Shown here: one piece after another, positions 1 through 8,734 of the stretch
How the letters are laid out: the number at the start of each line of letters is the position of its first letter
Numbering within the stretch: the first letter of the stretch is position 1
NCBI GenBank assembly: GCA_964569245.1
Contig: CAZMTK010000001.1
Span: forward strand, 248,001-312,000
From: JAAYTY01 sp964569245
GTDB taxonomy: Bacteria > Fermentibacterota > Fermentibacteria > Fermentibacterales > Fermentibacteraceae
Direction: 5' to 3'
Length of the DNA: 64,000 bases
Position numbers and translations under genes: made by a program
The notes under the pieces: model-generated
What the model was told of the DNA's origin: nothing
The model's input: the letters and a program-made list of their open reading frames with translations, nothing else
Databases searched by the model: none

Positions 1-96
1 CCCGATCCTGTCCGCGAGCCTGAGCAGGGCGTCGGTCTTCCCGCAGGCCGTCGGCCCCGACAGAACCGGAACAGAGGGAAGGCACTGCGCGGTCAA
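1..96 (-). CDS. miaA: tRNA dimethylallyltransferase MiaA (N-terminal fragment, cut by window edge)
   Basis: Only the first 32 codons are present; the gene continues beyond position 1. They encode the P-loop GPTACGKT that opens MiaA, which transfers a dimethylallyl group to A37 of tRNAs reading UNN codons. The likely start is TTG at 96, sharing bases with the mutL stop (TTGA); its Shine-Dalgarno is weak. mutL followed by miaA is a classic bacterial neighbourhood, and that order supports the call more than the short sequence does. Confidence 0.85.
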   Translation of the reverse strand, partial: MTAQCLPSVPVLSGPTACGKTDALLRLADRIG

Positions 97-1757
97 CGCC
101 CGAATCTCCTCTCCAGCTCCTCGAACGGTATCTCGACTATCGTCGGCCGGCCGTGGGGGCAGTGAAACGGGTCCGCAGTGGCGAAGAGCATGTCCAGCAT
201 CTCCCTGGCCGCAGCGGGATCGAGGATCTCGCCGAACTTCACAGCAGCCGCGCAGGCGGCAGCGGCGGCAGACCTCTCGTATGGAGCCATGACGGCGGAG
301 GCCGGGTCGCCCAGCACGGAAAGAGCCTCCGAAAGGGCCGCGAGGCCCGACCGTGCTCCTGCGGGGATCGCATTCAGCACCACCCTCTCCCCTTCGATCT
401 CGTAGTCGAAGCCTGCCGCCGAGAGGATGCCGGCGCCCGCCGTGAGAAGAGCCGCTGATTCCGGATCGAGGTCCACCGGCTCGGGCAGCAGGAGCCTCTG
501 GGAAGGCAGCGTCCCGCCGGAGGCCAGCCGGTGGAGAGCCATCTCGTAGAGGATCCTCTCGTGAGCCGCATGCTGGTCCACGACCACCATGCCGCCGGAG
601 ACCGACGACACCAGATAGCTCCGCCCGAGCTGGACCACGGTGGCGGGATCGGGCATGGGGCGGCCGGGCTGAACGACGGGCATGCAGAGTTCAAGCGCAG
701 CCTCCATGACCCCGGAGCCCGCAGTCTCCGGGCTAGGGGGCGCGGAAGGCGAGGTGAAGCCGGCAACCATCGAGGAGGCGACGCTGTCCCGCCTGTCCAG
801 GACGGCTGCTCCCGCCGCGCGCGCGACGGCAGCCTCTATGGAGGAGGGACTGCGGAAGCGTACCTCCAGCTTGGCGGGATGCACGTTGAAATCCACCTCG
901 GAGACCGGGACGGAGATCACGGCGACGCTCAGGGGGGTTCCTGCCGGGCCCGAGAAGAACCTCTCCAGCACTGCGGAGACGAGCCTTGCCTGAACGGGCC
1001 TCCCGTTCACGATGACGAACCCCTGAGGACGGCCGGGCGACCTCCTCTCCTCTAGCACGACCAGCCTGCAGGAGACTCCCCCATCCGATGCCGAGACGTC
1101 GGTGACGCGTCCGCAGAATGTCGTGCCGAGCCTCTGCGCAAGCCTGTCCGGAATGTCGCCCGGAGCGATGGAGAAGACCCTGGACCCGTTGTGGGAGTAA
1201 TCCATCCGCACGTCCGGCCTGGCGAGCGCGAGCCCCGTCAGATGGCGCGCCATCCAGGCGGCCTCGGTCTCGACGGACCTGAGGAATCGCCTCCGGGCGG
1301 GCTGATTGAAGAAGAGCCCGGCCACCTCGACGGTGGTGCCTCTGGTTCTCGAAGCGGGCTCGATCCCCTTCAGGATGCCGCCGTCCATCTCCAGAGCCCA
1401 TGCCTCTCCGCCCTCGGAGGATACGATCCTCATGTGGCTGACCGCAGCTATGCTGGGAAGGGCCTCGCCCCTGAACCCGAGGGTCGCCACCTCGTGCAGC
1501 TCGGAAGCCTGCGTCAGCTTGCTCGTCGCGTGCCTCCTGACGGACATGAGCAGATCCTGTCTGCTCATCCCGCTGCCGTCGTCCCTGACCACGATCATCC
1601 GCCTGCCTCCCTCGAGGGCTTCGACGGAAACGGCCGAGGCGCCTGCGTCCAGCGAGTTCTCCACGAGCTCCTTTACAACGGATGCGGGGCGCTCCACAAC
1701 CTCGCCTGCGGCGATGAGGTTCACCACTTCGTCGGAGAGCACCCTGATGCCGCCCAT
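93..1757 (-). CDS. mutL: DNA mismatch repair protein MutL
   Basis: 554-residue MutL, the ATPase that links mismatch recognition to strand removal. The GHKL ATPase N-terminus is intact: GEVVERPASVVKELVENSLDAG-type motif I, DDGSGM, and TLGFRGEAL near residue 80. The C-terminal dimerisation domain ends with HGRPT. I see no DQHA(x)2E(x)4E endonuclease motif: the frame reads DQHAAHERILYE, with the DQHAAHERI core but only part of the metal site, so nuclease activity is uncertain. The frame is open further upstream, but that part lies inside the tRNA gene, so I start at the ATG at 1757, just after AAAGGAAAG. It is 11 bp from the tRNA 3' end and overlaps miaA. Confidence 0.95.
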   Translation of the reverse strand: MGGIRVLSDEVVNLIAAGEVVERPASVVKELVENSLDAGASAVSVEALEGGRRMIVVRDDGSGMSRQDLLMSVRRHATSKLTQASELHEVATLGFRGEALPSIAAVSHMRIVSSEGGEAWALEMDGGILKGIEPASRTRGTTVEVAGLFFNQPARRRFLRSVETEAAWMARHLTGLALARPDVRMDYSHNGSRVFSIAPGDIPDRLAQRLGTTFCGRVTDVSASDGGVSCRLVVLEERRSPGRPQGFVIVNGRPVQARLVSAVLERFFSGPAGTPLSVAVISVPVSEVDFNVHPAKLEVRFRSPSSIEAAVARAAGAAVLDRRDSVASSMVAGFTSPSAPPSPETAGSGVMEAALELCMPVVQPGRPMPDPATVVQLGRSYLVSSVSGGMVVVDQHAAHERILYEMALHRLASGGTLPSQRLLLPEPVDLDPESAALLTAGAGILSAAGFDYEIEGERVVLNAIPAGARSGLAALSEALSVLGDPASAVMAPYERSAAAAACAAAVKFGEILDPAAAREMLDMLFATADPFHCPHGRPTIVEIPFEELERRFGR

Positions 1758-1768
1758 CTTTCCTTTCG

Positions 1769-1854
1769 TGGTGCCGGGGAAGGGATTCGAACCCTTACGG
1801 CCCATGGCCGACGGATTTTAAGTCCGTCGTGTCTGCCAGTTCCACCACCCCGGC
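1769..1854 (-). tRNA. tRNA-Leu (anticodon UAA)
   Basis: A complete class II cloverleaf. The acceptor stem is GCCGGGG/CCCCGGC with discriminator A and an encoded CCA. The D arm is of the leucine type, the anticodon loop is CTTAAAA (anticodon TAA), a GGCC-ATG-GGCC long variable arm follows, and the T arm is AAGGG-TTCGAAT-CCCTT. A36-A37-A38 is the recognition signature for MiaA. The gene sits directly upstream of mutL and miaA on the same strand. Confidence 0.97.
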
Positions 1855-1872
1855 GCCGATTTGTTAACGCAG

Positions 1873-1902
1873 TAAATATGGAGCGGCAAGGCGCACAGTC
1901 AA
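1873..1902 (-). promoter_or_regulatory. candidate promoter for tRNA-Leu/mutL/miaA
   Basis: On the minus strand, -35 TTGACT (1902-1897) is followed 17-18 nt later by ATATTT/TATTTA (1879-1873). Initiation would fall about 12 nt before the tRNA 5' end, as is usual for tRNA genes. No other promoter is visible between the tRNA and mutL. Confidence 0.5.
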
Positions 1903-1970
1903 AGAGCGGAGCGGCATGCGGTTCCGCCAGTCGCGGAGACAGGAGGGTCCGGAGAGAGGCGACCGCCCGG

Positions 1971-2348
1971 CTAGATCTTCACGGTGTCTTCCGCCGCGGG
2001 GTCCGTGACTGTCGCGCTGAAGCAGATGGCGACGGCGGTCGTGCCGCCCCGGTTCTCGAACGCGTGCGGCACGCCAGGGGCGATGACGGCGAGCCTGGGA
2101 GTCCTGCCGGAGAGGCTCGTCCTCTCCCCAGTCCGGAGGTTCACGAGGTCCAGCTCTCCCGCGAGCGTCACCAGGTGCTCGTCCCTGCCCGGGTGGGAGT
2201 GGCGTCCTCTTGCGCACCCAGGTTCTATGGAGATCGCGTGGAAGTGCGAAGGAGCGCAGCCTGCGGGCAGATGCTCCAGCGCATTGACCACCCATCCCCT
2301 TGCGTCGGCGTGGAGATCCAGATCCCTGACCTCGATCTCACGCTTCAT
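1971..2348 (-). CDS. small cupin-domain protein
   Basis: 125 residues forming a single cupin barrel. The metal-binding motif 1 is recognisable as RHSHPGRDEHLV, with later PGVPHAFEN matching motif 2. It resembles the WxcM/FdtA-type sugar isomerase and polyketide cupin group, in which the barrel either isomerises an NDP-ketosugar or simply binds a ligand; the substrate cannot be read from the sequence. It overlaps the end of uvrC by 11 bp, so it is translated from the same message, although no functional link to excision repair is obvious. The ATG start is fixed by the overlap and by the conserved N-terminal strand. Confidence 0.75.
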   Translation of the reverse strand: MKREIEVRDLDLHADARGWVVNALEHLPAGCAPSHFHAISIEPGCARGRHSHPGRDEHLVTLAGELDLVNLRTGERTSLSGRTPRLAVIAPGVPHAFENRGGTTAVAICFSATVTDPAAEDTVKI

Positions 2349-4143
2349 CCTCGGCCTCCCTCAGGTTGCGCAACAGCATGCCGGCTCTCGCCCGGCCCAC
2401 GCCGGGAACCTCCATGAGCTCCTCTTCGCTGGCGGCCCTCAGCCTCTCCAGGCTCCCGAAACGGGAGAGAAGGAGGGCCCTTAGCCTGGGCCCTATCCCG
2501 GGCAGATCCTCCAGCCCGGACCTCGTCTCTCCCCTGCTGCGGCTGAGCCTGTGGTAGCCGACCACGAACCTGTGCACCTCGTCGCGCATGGCCCGCAGGA
2601 GCAGGACCGGCGGGGATTCAGGAGGCAGGCTCACCCGTTTCTCCATGGGGCCCGCGATCAGGGACTCTTCTCGCTTCGCAATGGAGACGAACAGCATGCC
2701 CCTGCCTGCATCTCCGGCGGCTCTGATGGCAGCACGATGCTGCGCTATCCCGCCGTCCACGAGGAACACGGACGGTCTCTCCTCCTCGAGGTGCGAGAGG
2801 TAGCGCGTCACTGCGTCGGCTATCATCGCGGGATCGTTCCTTCCGATTTCGGGGGACATAGCGAACCTGCGGTAGCCGGCCTTGTCCGGTCTTCCGTCCC
2901 TGAAGCTGATCAGAGCGGCCACCGGGTATCCCCCTGAGATGGAGGAGGCGTCCAGAGCGACCATCCAACATGGGGGCGCGTCGAGATCGAAGACGTCGGC
3001 AAGAGCTTCGAGGGCCGCTTTGACCCTCTGCCTGGAGCCGCCGGGCCTCCTCCATGCGAGCCTCGCCAGGAAGTGCCTCAGATCGGTGAGGGCGAGCTCG
3101 ACCAGCTCCCGTCCCGGTCCTCTGGCAGGAGCCGTCAGCCTGACCCTCCGCCCCCTCCTCGAGGACAGCCATTCCTCGAGCACCCGTGCGTCCGCGGGTT
3201 TCTCGCTGAGCAGCACCTCGCCGGGGATGTCGCCCGTCTCCGAGTAGTATGACCGGAGCAGGACTGCAATCCTCTCGGGCGGAGCAGCCAGCCTCCATCT
3301 GCTCTCGAAGGGCAGCCTGACAGTGCCAGTGAACCTGCCCGAGCGCATCTGGAGCACTATGCCCCAGTTCTCCTCCACGGCCACGACGTCTCTGCAGACC
3401 AGGTCGCGGGCGGATTCCGGGGCAGGCCAGCCGAACGCGTCCAGCCTGGACGAGAGGTTCCTCCACTTGGCGGCCTCCTCGTACCTCATCGACGCCGAGG
3501 CCTCCTCCATCCTGCGCTCTATGGCCGCCCGCGCTTCGGCCCAGTTTCCCCTGAGGACCGACAGGACACCGGCTACGTTCTCGCCGTAGGACTCCCGGTC
3601 GCCGGACACGCAGGGAGCCGGACACCTTGACATCTGGCCCATCACGCACTTCCGGCCTGTCCGTCGAAGAGCCGGCGAAGAGCATCTTCGCAAGGGGTAT
3701 GCGTCCTGCAGGAAATCCACGAGAGCCCTGAGGTTCCTGGAGTCGGGGTAGGGCCCGAATCTGGGGACGTCGCGCGACCTGTCTATCTTCCTCGTGACCA
3801 CGAGCCGGGGATGCTCCTCGTCGGTCGTGACTTCCAGGTACGGGAAGCGCTGGTCGGCTCTCAGCCGCACGTTCAGGGGCGGCTTGTGCATCCTCACGAG
3901 TTCCGCCTCCAGAACGAGCGCCTCCACCTCGGACCTCGTGACGGTCCACTCTACTGCGCGGGCCCTGGACAGCAGGAGCCTGTGCCTCTCGTCTCCCGGA
4001 TTGCCCAGGTGCCCCCTGAGCCTTTTCGCGATGTCCAGCGCCTTGCCTATGTAGAGGATGCGCCCGGACCCGTCCAGGAACCTGTACACCCCAGGCAGGT
4101 GCGGCGCGGCGGAGGCGGAAGCCTCAAGGACGGTCCGAGCCAC
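2338..4143 (-). CDS. uvrC: UvrABC system protein C
   Basis: 601 residues, close to the family norm. UvrC makes both incisions flanking a lesion held by UvrB. Visible domains in order: a GIY-YIG nuclease at about 15-95 (PGVYRF, then LYIGKA), a cysteine cluster near 150-180 (CPAPC), a UVR motif near 205-235 that contacts UvrB, the RNase H-like C-terminal nuclease with VDGG, and paired helix-hairpin-helix motifs at 540-601 (GIGPRLRALL, VPGVGRARA). It starts at GTG, overlapping murJ by 20 bp. It is complete, with no sign of damage. Confidence 0.96.
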   Translation of the reverse strand: MARTVLEASASAAPHLPGVYRFLDGSGRILYIGKALDIAKRLRGHLGNPGDERHRLLLSRARAVEWTVTRSEVEALVLEAELVRMHKPPLNVRLRADQRFPYLEVTTDEEHPRLVVTRKIDRSRDVPRFGPYPDSRNLRALVDFLQDAYPLRRCSSPALRRTGRKCVMGQMSRCPAPCVSGDRESYGENVAGVLSVLRGNWAEARAAIERRMEEASASMRYEEAAKWRNLSSRLDAFGWPAPESARDLVCRDVVAVEENWGIVLQMRSGRFTGTVRLPFESRWRLAAPPERIAVLLRSYYSETGDIPGEVLLSEKPADARVLEEWLSSRRGRRVRLTAPARGPGRELVELALTDLRHFLARLAWRRPGGSRQRVKAALEALADVFDLDAPPCWMVALDASSISGGYPVAALISFRDGRPDKAGYRRFAMSPEIGRNDPAMIADAVTRYLSHLEEERPSVFLVDGGIAQHRAAIRAAGDAGRGMLFVSIAKREESLIAGPMEKRVSLPPESPPVLLLRAMRDEVHRFVVGYHRLSRSRGETRSGLEDLPGIGPRLRALLLSRFGSLERLRAASEEELMEVPGVGRARAGMLLRNLREAEDEA

Positions 4144-5761
4144 GTCTGATCAGGAACCGCCACGCAATGGCGGCCGTTCTGCCCCCGGCGACGGCGAATA
4201 CGGCGAACTGCACGGCGAAGCATGCGGCTCCCGCCCCCAGCAGGGCCGCCAGGCCTCCGGTGAATGACCGGGAGGCCGACGAGGAGACCCATCCGCGAGC
4301 GAGAAGCACGGTCGCGACAGATGCCGCCGTGGCGGGGACCATCGCAAGCCATGCGGCTGGAGGCGCGCCCCTGCCCCGCCCTGTCCTGCGCCTCAGCGCA
4401 AGCCGGAGCAGCAGCAGGTTCAATGCTGAAGAAAGCGTGCTCGCGAGCGCGATCCCCCCTACCGGGCGCGAGAATCCCGCGGCCCGGAAAGCGAGCGCGA
4501 GCGCGATGTTGAGCGGGATGTTGACTCCCATGCAGATCATCCCGATCCTGAAGGGAGTGGCGGTGTCCTTCATGGCATAGAACACAGGAGCCGTGATCTT
4601 CACTGCGCCGAAGAAGACGAGTCCCGCGGAGAAGAAGACCAGCGACGCAGCCGTGAGCTCGACCGATTCCGCATCGAAGGCTCCGCGCGCCATGAGAGCC
4701 GTCACTATCTCCCGCCCGAAGGCTGCTATGTACACGGAGGCCGGCACCATGAGCAGGGCCAGCCCCAGAGTCGAATACCCCAGAGTCACCCTGGCTTCTG
4801 CGAACCGCCCCAGAGCCGTTTGTCTGCTCAGGGTGGGAAGCAGGGCGGTGGCCAGCGCCACGGCGAACACACCGAGGGGGAACTGCATAACGCGGTTGCC
4901 GTAGGACAGCGCAGCCACGCTCCCCGGATCGAGCATCGAGGCCATCACCTGGTCCACCATCACGTTGACCTCGGCCACCATGAGGCCGAACAGCGCCGGC
5001 AGGGCGAGCTTCGCGACTCGGGCCAGATCCTTGTCGCCGAAGCCGGGAGTCAGGCGATAGGTGAAGCCGGTCCTCCGGAGAACAGGAAGCTGGACTGCGA
5101 GCTGGAGGAATCCTCCGAACAGGACGCCGGCCGAGTAGCCCCATACCGGCGAGCCCTGTCTCCACACCGCAGCGAGTCCGAACAGGCCTCCCAGCGCCGA
5201 GACGTTGAAGAGGATCGGACCGAGGGCCGGCGTGACGAAGTGTCTGCTGCTGTTCAGGATCCCCATCACGACCGCTGCCGTGCCCACGAAGAGGATGTAC
5301 GGGAATAGGAGTCTCAGAAGTCCGGATGAGAGTTCGAGCTTCCCCGGCACGGACGAGAAGCCCGGGCCGAACAGGCGCACGAGGAGCGGGGAGAAGACCA
5401 TCCCGAGGGTCACCAGCACGGCCAGGCAGGCGGCCGTGGCGTTCATCGCGCCGGACCCGAGGCGCGACGACTTCTCCCTGTCACCCTCCAGCAGGTAGCC
5501 GGTGTAGGTGGGCACGAATGCCGCGCTGACGGTGGACTCTCCGAAGAGGCGCCTCAGGGTGTTGGGGATGATGAAGGCGAGGGTGAAGGCATCGGCGGCT
5601 GTTCCGGTGCCCAGCACGGCTGCCTGTGCGATGTCCCTTGCCAGCCCGAGCACCCTGCTCAGGACAGTCAGAGAGCTCATCGCAAGGGTTGCCCGGGCCA
5701 CCCGCCTGCCCTCTTCCACAGGAGTGCCTATCTGAGGCGTAGAGCTATCTGGAACCATCAC
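4124..5761 (-). CDS. murJ: lipid II flippase MurJ
   Basis: 545-residue polytopic inner-membrane protein of the MviN/MurJ family, which flips lipid II outward for peptidoglycan assembly. The N-terminus after a short cytoplasmic lead carries the family signature SRVLGLARD, followed by GTADAF. About fourteen hydrophobic segments follow. The start is GTG at 5761, with GGAG seven nt upstream; an ATG lies one codon in. It overlaps the upstream membrane-GT gene by 17 bp and uvrC by 20 bp, so the three appear translationally coupled. Together with ddl further right it provides part of the wall pathway. Confidence 0.93.
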   Translation of the reverse strand: MMVPDSSTPQIGTPVEEGRRVARATLAMSSLTVLSRVLGLARDIAQAAVLGTGTAADAFTLAFIIPNTLRRLFGESTVSAAFVPTYTGYLLEGDREKSSRLGSGAMNATAACLAVLVTLGMVFSPLLVRLFGPGFSSVPGKLELSSGLLRLLFPYILFVGTAAVVMGILNSSRHFVTPALGPILFNVSALGGLFGLAAVWRQGSPVWGYSAGVLFGGFLQLAVQLPVLRRTGFTYRLTPGFGDKDLARVAKLALPALFGLMVAEVNVMVDQVMASMLDPGSVAALSYGNRVMQFPLGVFAVALATALLPTLSRQTALGRFAEARVTLGYSTLGLALLMVPASVYIAAFGREIVTALMARGAFDAESVELTAASLVFFSAGLVFFGAVKITAPVFYAMKDTATPFRIGMICMGVNIPLNIALALAFRAAGFSRPVGGIALASTLSSALNLLLLRLALRRRTGRGRGAPPAAWLAMVPATAASVATVLLARGWVSSSASRSFTGGLAALLGAGAACFAVQFAVFAVAGGRTAAIAWRFLIRRGSDRP

Positions 5762-7262
5762 CGGCTTCTCCAGTCAGAGGGGACAGAAGCGGACCCAGGC
5801 CAGGGTCGAGCGACACAGCGCGCCGGGCGGCGCTCTGCGCGCGGCCGGTCATGCCCATCTCATAGTATAGCACGGCAGAGTTCCTCCATACCGAGGGCGA
5901 GCGGGGCGCCATCTCCTGTGCAAGCGTGAGCTCGCGAAGCGCCTCCTCCCTCCTTCCGGCAACGGCCAGAGCCACCCCGCCCAGGTTGTGCAGATCGGCC
6001 CCCCGGAATCCGCGAGCGCGTGCGGAATCGAGCGAGGCGAGCGCCTCGATCGGAAGCCCGTGGTCAATCTCCTCACCGGCTCTCGCAATGTAGGCCAGAC
6101 CGGGCCGTGCGGCGCCGAGCCCCGAGAGCGAGGCGGCGATCAGGAGCAGGACTGCTGCGGCGAGGGCAGGCGCGTCCCCCCTGCGGGGAGGTCTGGATGC
6201 AGCGTCCCAGAACAGCGGCATGAGGGCCGTCCGGTAGCGGAGCGCGGGGAAGAATACTGCGCTCGACGCCAAGAGCGTCGGGAAGGCCGCCCTCGCGAGC
6301 CATCCCGTCCCGCCCGCCGATCCCCGGATGGTTCTCGCCGCCCCCGCGGCGAGTGCCAGGACGGATACGGGAAGGAGCATCAGCAGACCTGTCCGCTCAA
6401 GGAGCCACGGATCGTCCAGGTTCCTTCCCTCTCCCGGGACGGCCGCGCCTGCGAGAGCCTTCCTCAGGGCGAAGAGAGCGGTACCCCCCGGATCGGAGAG
6501 CACGCTGTCCGCCGTTCTGGACAGGAACGTGTCGCCTCCGTCCGGATCGAATCCGACGAGAGCCTCGAACTCGACTCCCGGAGGGGTGCTAAGCAGCTCC
6601 ATCCTCGTGCCGAGCCAGGCGTTTTCCGACGCATTCGTCGCGACGGACAGACCGCCTCCCCCGGATGCGTCGAAGAGGGCGGAGGCTGCGATCGGCAAGG
6701 CCATCCCCGCCGCGAAGAGGAGCCACCTCCTCCCGGGCCTGTAGAGGAGCGAAGCCGGGGCGAGCAGGACCAGCTCGGCGCGGAAGAGGCAGGCGGCCCC
6801 CATGGCGACGCCTGACAGGACGGTCCTGGAGCGGACGTGCGCCGACGAGGCGCCCGGGGGCATCGTCGCCAGCGCCGCTGCAACGAGAGCGGCGGCGGGA
6901 GCCTCCGGAAGGATCTGCATGCCGGAATAGGCCAGGAAGGGATCCACCGATGCGAGCACCGCAGTCAGGGAAGTCCATCCTCCCGAGGCCCTGCGCGCCA
7001 TCAGGACGGCGGGGAGCAGCGAGAGGGCGGAGAAGACGATCCTGGCCGCCTTCGGTCCGGCGGTCCCGACCAGAGGGCCTGCCAGAAGCGCCGTACCCGG
7101 GGGCCTTTCGAAGGGGTCCGCACCGGGTCCGGCTGCGTTTGCGTGCTCATCCACATAGAGCCAGCCCAGCGGCAGAATGCGATCCATCGTCGAGAGGGCG
7201 CCGAAGCGGGTGATCGCTCCGGCCAGGAGGACGGCTGCGAGAGTGGCGACGGGCCTCCTCAC
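5745..7262 (-). CDS. GT-C-fold membrane protein with C-terminal TPRs
   Basis: 505 residues. The N-terminal ~390 residues hold around nine to ten hydrophobic segments. An early loop contains YVDEH and, a little later, FERPPGTALL, similar to the acidic first loop and E-x-P-P pattern of family-39-type glycosyltransferases that use polyprenyl-linked sugars. The C-terminal ~110 residues form about three tetratricopeptide repeats (LHNLGG, WRNSAVLYYEMG). The start is GTG overlapping the preceding stop as GTGA. The same plan recurs at 54761-56695, suggesting a lineage-specific family. Glycosyl transfer is an inference from fold; no substrate can be named. Confidence 0.65.
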   Translation of the reverse strand: MRRPVATLAAVLLAGAITRFGALSTMDRILPLGWLYVDEHANAAGPGADPFERPPGTALLAGPLVGTAGPKAARIVFSALSLLPAVLMARRASGGWTSLTAVLASVDPFLAYSGMQILPEAPAAALVAAALATMPPGASSAHVRSRTVLSGVAMGAACLFRAELVLLAPASLLYRPGRRWLLFAAGMALPIAASALFDASGGGGLSVATNASENAWLGTRMELLSTPPGVEFEALVGFDPDGGDTFLSRTADSVLSDPGGTALFALRKALAGAAVPGEGRNLDDPWLLERTGLLMLLPVSVLALAAGAARTIRGSAGGTGWLARAAFPTLLASSAVFFPALRYRTALMPLFWDAASRPPRRGDAPALAAAVLLLIAASLSGLGAARPGLAYIARAGEEIDHGLPIEALASLDSARARGFRGADLHNLGGVALAVAGRREEALRELTLAQEMAPRSPSVWRNSAVLYYEMGMTGRAQSAARRAVSLDPGLGPLLSPLTGEAGDGSR

Positions 7263-8734
7263 GGTCCTATCCCGAAGAGCCGTCTGCCCGGGCTTGGGAC
7301 GGTGTCAGCGACCAGGCCGTCCTCCAACGCGAGTTCCGCGCCGACCGAAGCTCCATCGGGAAGGTTCCACGATCTCGCGAAGTCGCCGCCGCCGCCTTCC
7401 CAGGCTATCGCCGGAAGCAGGCGGAACCTGCTCCAGGGACAGCAGGGCACGATCACCGAGGCACCGAAGCGGGCCGGCTCGGAGAGGTCGTACAGATTCC
7501 CCGTCCAGCACGAATCCACGCGCGACAAGATGCCCGAACGCCAGAGCATCGCAGCGACGGCTCCTCGAGCCTCTCGATCTCCCAGACCCGCGAGCCTCCT
7601 GCGGACCAGCATGTCGTAGAAACCGCCCGACTCGACCTCGACCGTCCATTCCCCGGGGCCTCTCATCGTCCAGACCTCCCTGCACCTGTCGCACGGAGGA
7701 GGCGTGTACTCGACAGGGTTCCTGTCACCGCGACGGAGCAGCCGCAGGCCATCCCGATGCTCGATGTACGCCGCGGGCACGAGGGTCGCATGGGGCTCGT
7801 AGAGCGCCTTCCTCCCGCCCCTGCCTGCCTCGACGAGAACCCTGTCCCACTCTCCCGGTATCGGCAGGGTGGAAGGAGCTTCCGAGGCCAGCACCAGCTC
7901 GGCCTCCATGCCCGCGGATGCCGCCATCGCGGCGAACAGCACGGCCGCCTCCATGTCGGTAGCCATTCTCCTGTCGAGAACCGTGCCCGAGTCGAGGGGG
8001 CGGAAAGCGCTCATCGTAGGCGGAGGCGGGACCATTCCGATGCTGTTGCACAGAAGAGTCCTCAGCCTCGCGAGGAGCATCAGGGGATCGGCTCCACCCG
8101 CAGAGGCCTCTATCGCGGCCTCCCTCACCGACAGCGGCTGCTCCGCCTCCAGGATGACTCGCGCCTCGCTCGTGAGGTCTGAATACATGTCCTGCCAGCT
8201 CTCGTAGGAGCTGGCCTTGAGAGGCCCTGCACCAGGGCCGGCCGAGAGGAGCAGGTCGTCTCCGCGACGGCGCGCCGTCCAGCCCTCCCCTTCCCAGCGG
8301 ATGTCACGTCCGTCAGCGACCTCCAAGAAGGAGCTGTCGCACCCGGCAGGGGGAGTGACGACCAGCCAGAGCCTGCCCGCCCAGTTCCAGGACCAGTCGC
8401 GTATCCTGACCTCCAGCGTCCCTCTTCCGCCCGGCGGGAACAGGGCGACCACGAGGGACGGGAATCCGCCGGATCCGGCCAGAGTGTCCACGGCCCAGTC
8501 GGGCAGGTCGGCTCGACTGCCGTCCGGGCTCGCGAAGGACGCCTCCAGGACCTCGAGAGACTGGGTGGCCGGGTCGAAGCCCGTCTCCAGCCTGCCAGGA
8601 CCCGCGCCCGTGATCTCTACCGTCTTCACGAGGACTCCCTCGGGCGTCACCTCGTACCTGCCCGTGAAGAGCATGCCCGAGGAGGCACTGGATACGGCGG
8701 CCGAGGCAATCAGGGCGACGAGCTCTCCCGTCAT
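7259..8734 (-). CDS. inactive transglutaminase-like exported protein
   Basis: 491 residues with a hydrophobic N-terminus resembling a signal peptide. It appears to be a degenerate partner of the active enzyme encoded just upstream. Aligning AVLF here with AVLL there, catalytic Cys, His and Asp correspond to Asp260, Arg298 and Glu313. Spacing (38 and 15 residues) is nearly the same as in the intact protein (40 and 15). It also keeps the proline-rich lead-in and RP before the Cys position. The gene starts at an ATGA overlap. It may be a binding or regulatory subunit of the active enzyme. The assignment rests on my by-eye alignment. Confidence 0.6.
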   Translation of the reverse strand: MTGELVALIASAAVSSASSGMLFTGRYEVTPEGVLVKTVEITGAGPGRLETGFDPATQSLEVLEASFASPDGSRADLPDWAVDTLAGSGGFPSLVVALFPPGGRGTLEVRIRDWSWNWAGRLWLVVTPPAGCDSSFLEVADGRDIRWEGEGWTARRRGDDLLLSAGPGAGPLKASSYESWQDMYSDLTSEARVILEAEQPLSVREAAIEASAGGADPLMLLARLRTLLCNSIGMVPPPPTMSAFRPLDSGTVLDRRMATDMEAAVLFAAMAASAGMEAELVLASEAPSTLPIPGEWDRVLVEAGRGGRKALYEPHATLVPAAYIEHRDGLRLLRRGDRNPVEYTPPPCDRCREVWTMRGPGEWTVEVESGGFYDMLVRRRLAGLGDREARGAVAAMLWRSGILSRVDSCWTGNLYDLSEPARFGASVIVPCCPWSRFRLLPAIAWEGGGGDFARSWNLPDGASVGAELALEDGLVADTVPSPGRRLFGIGP

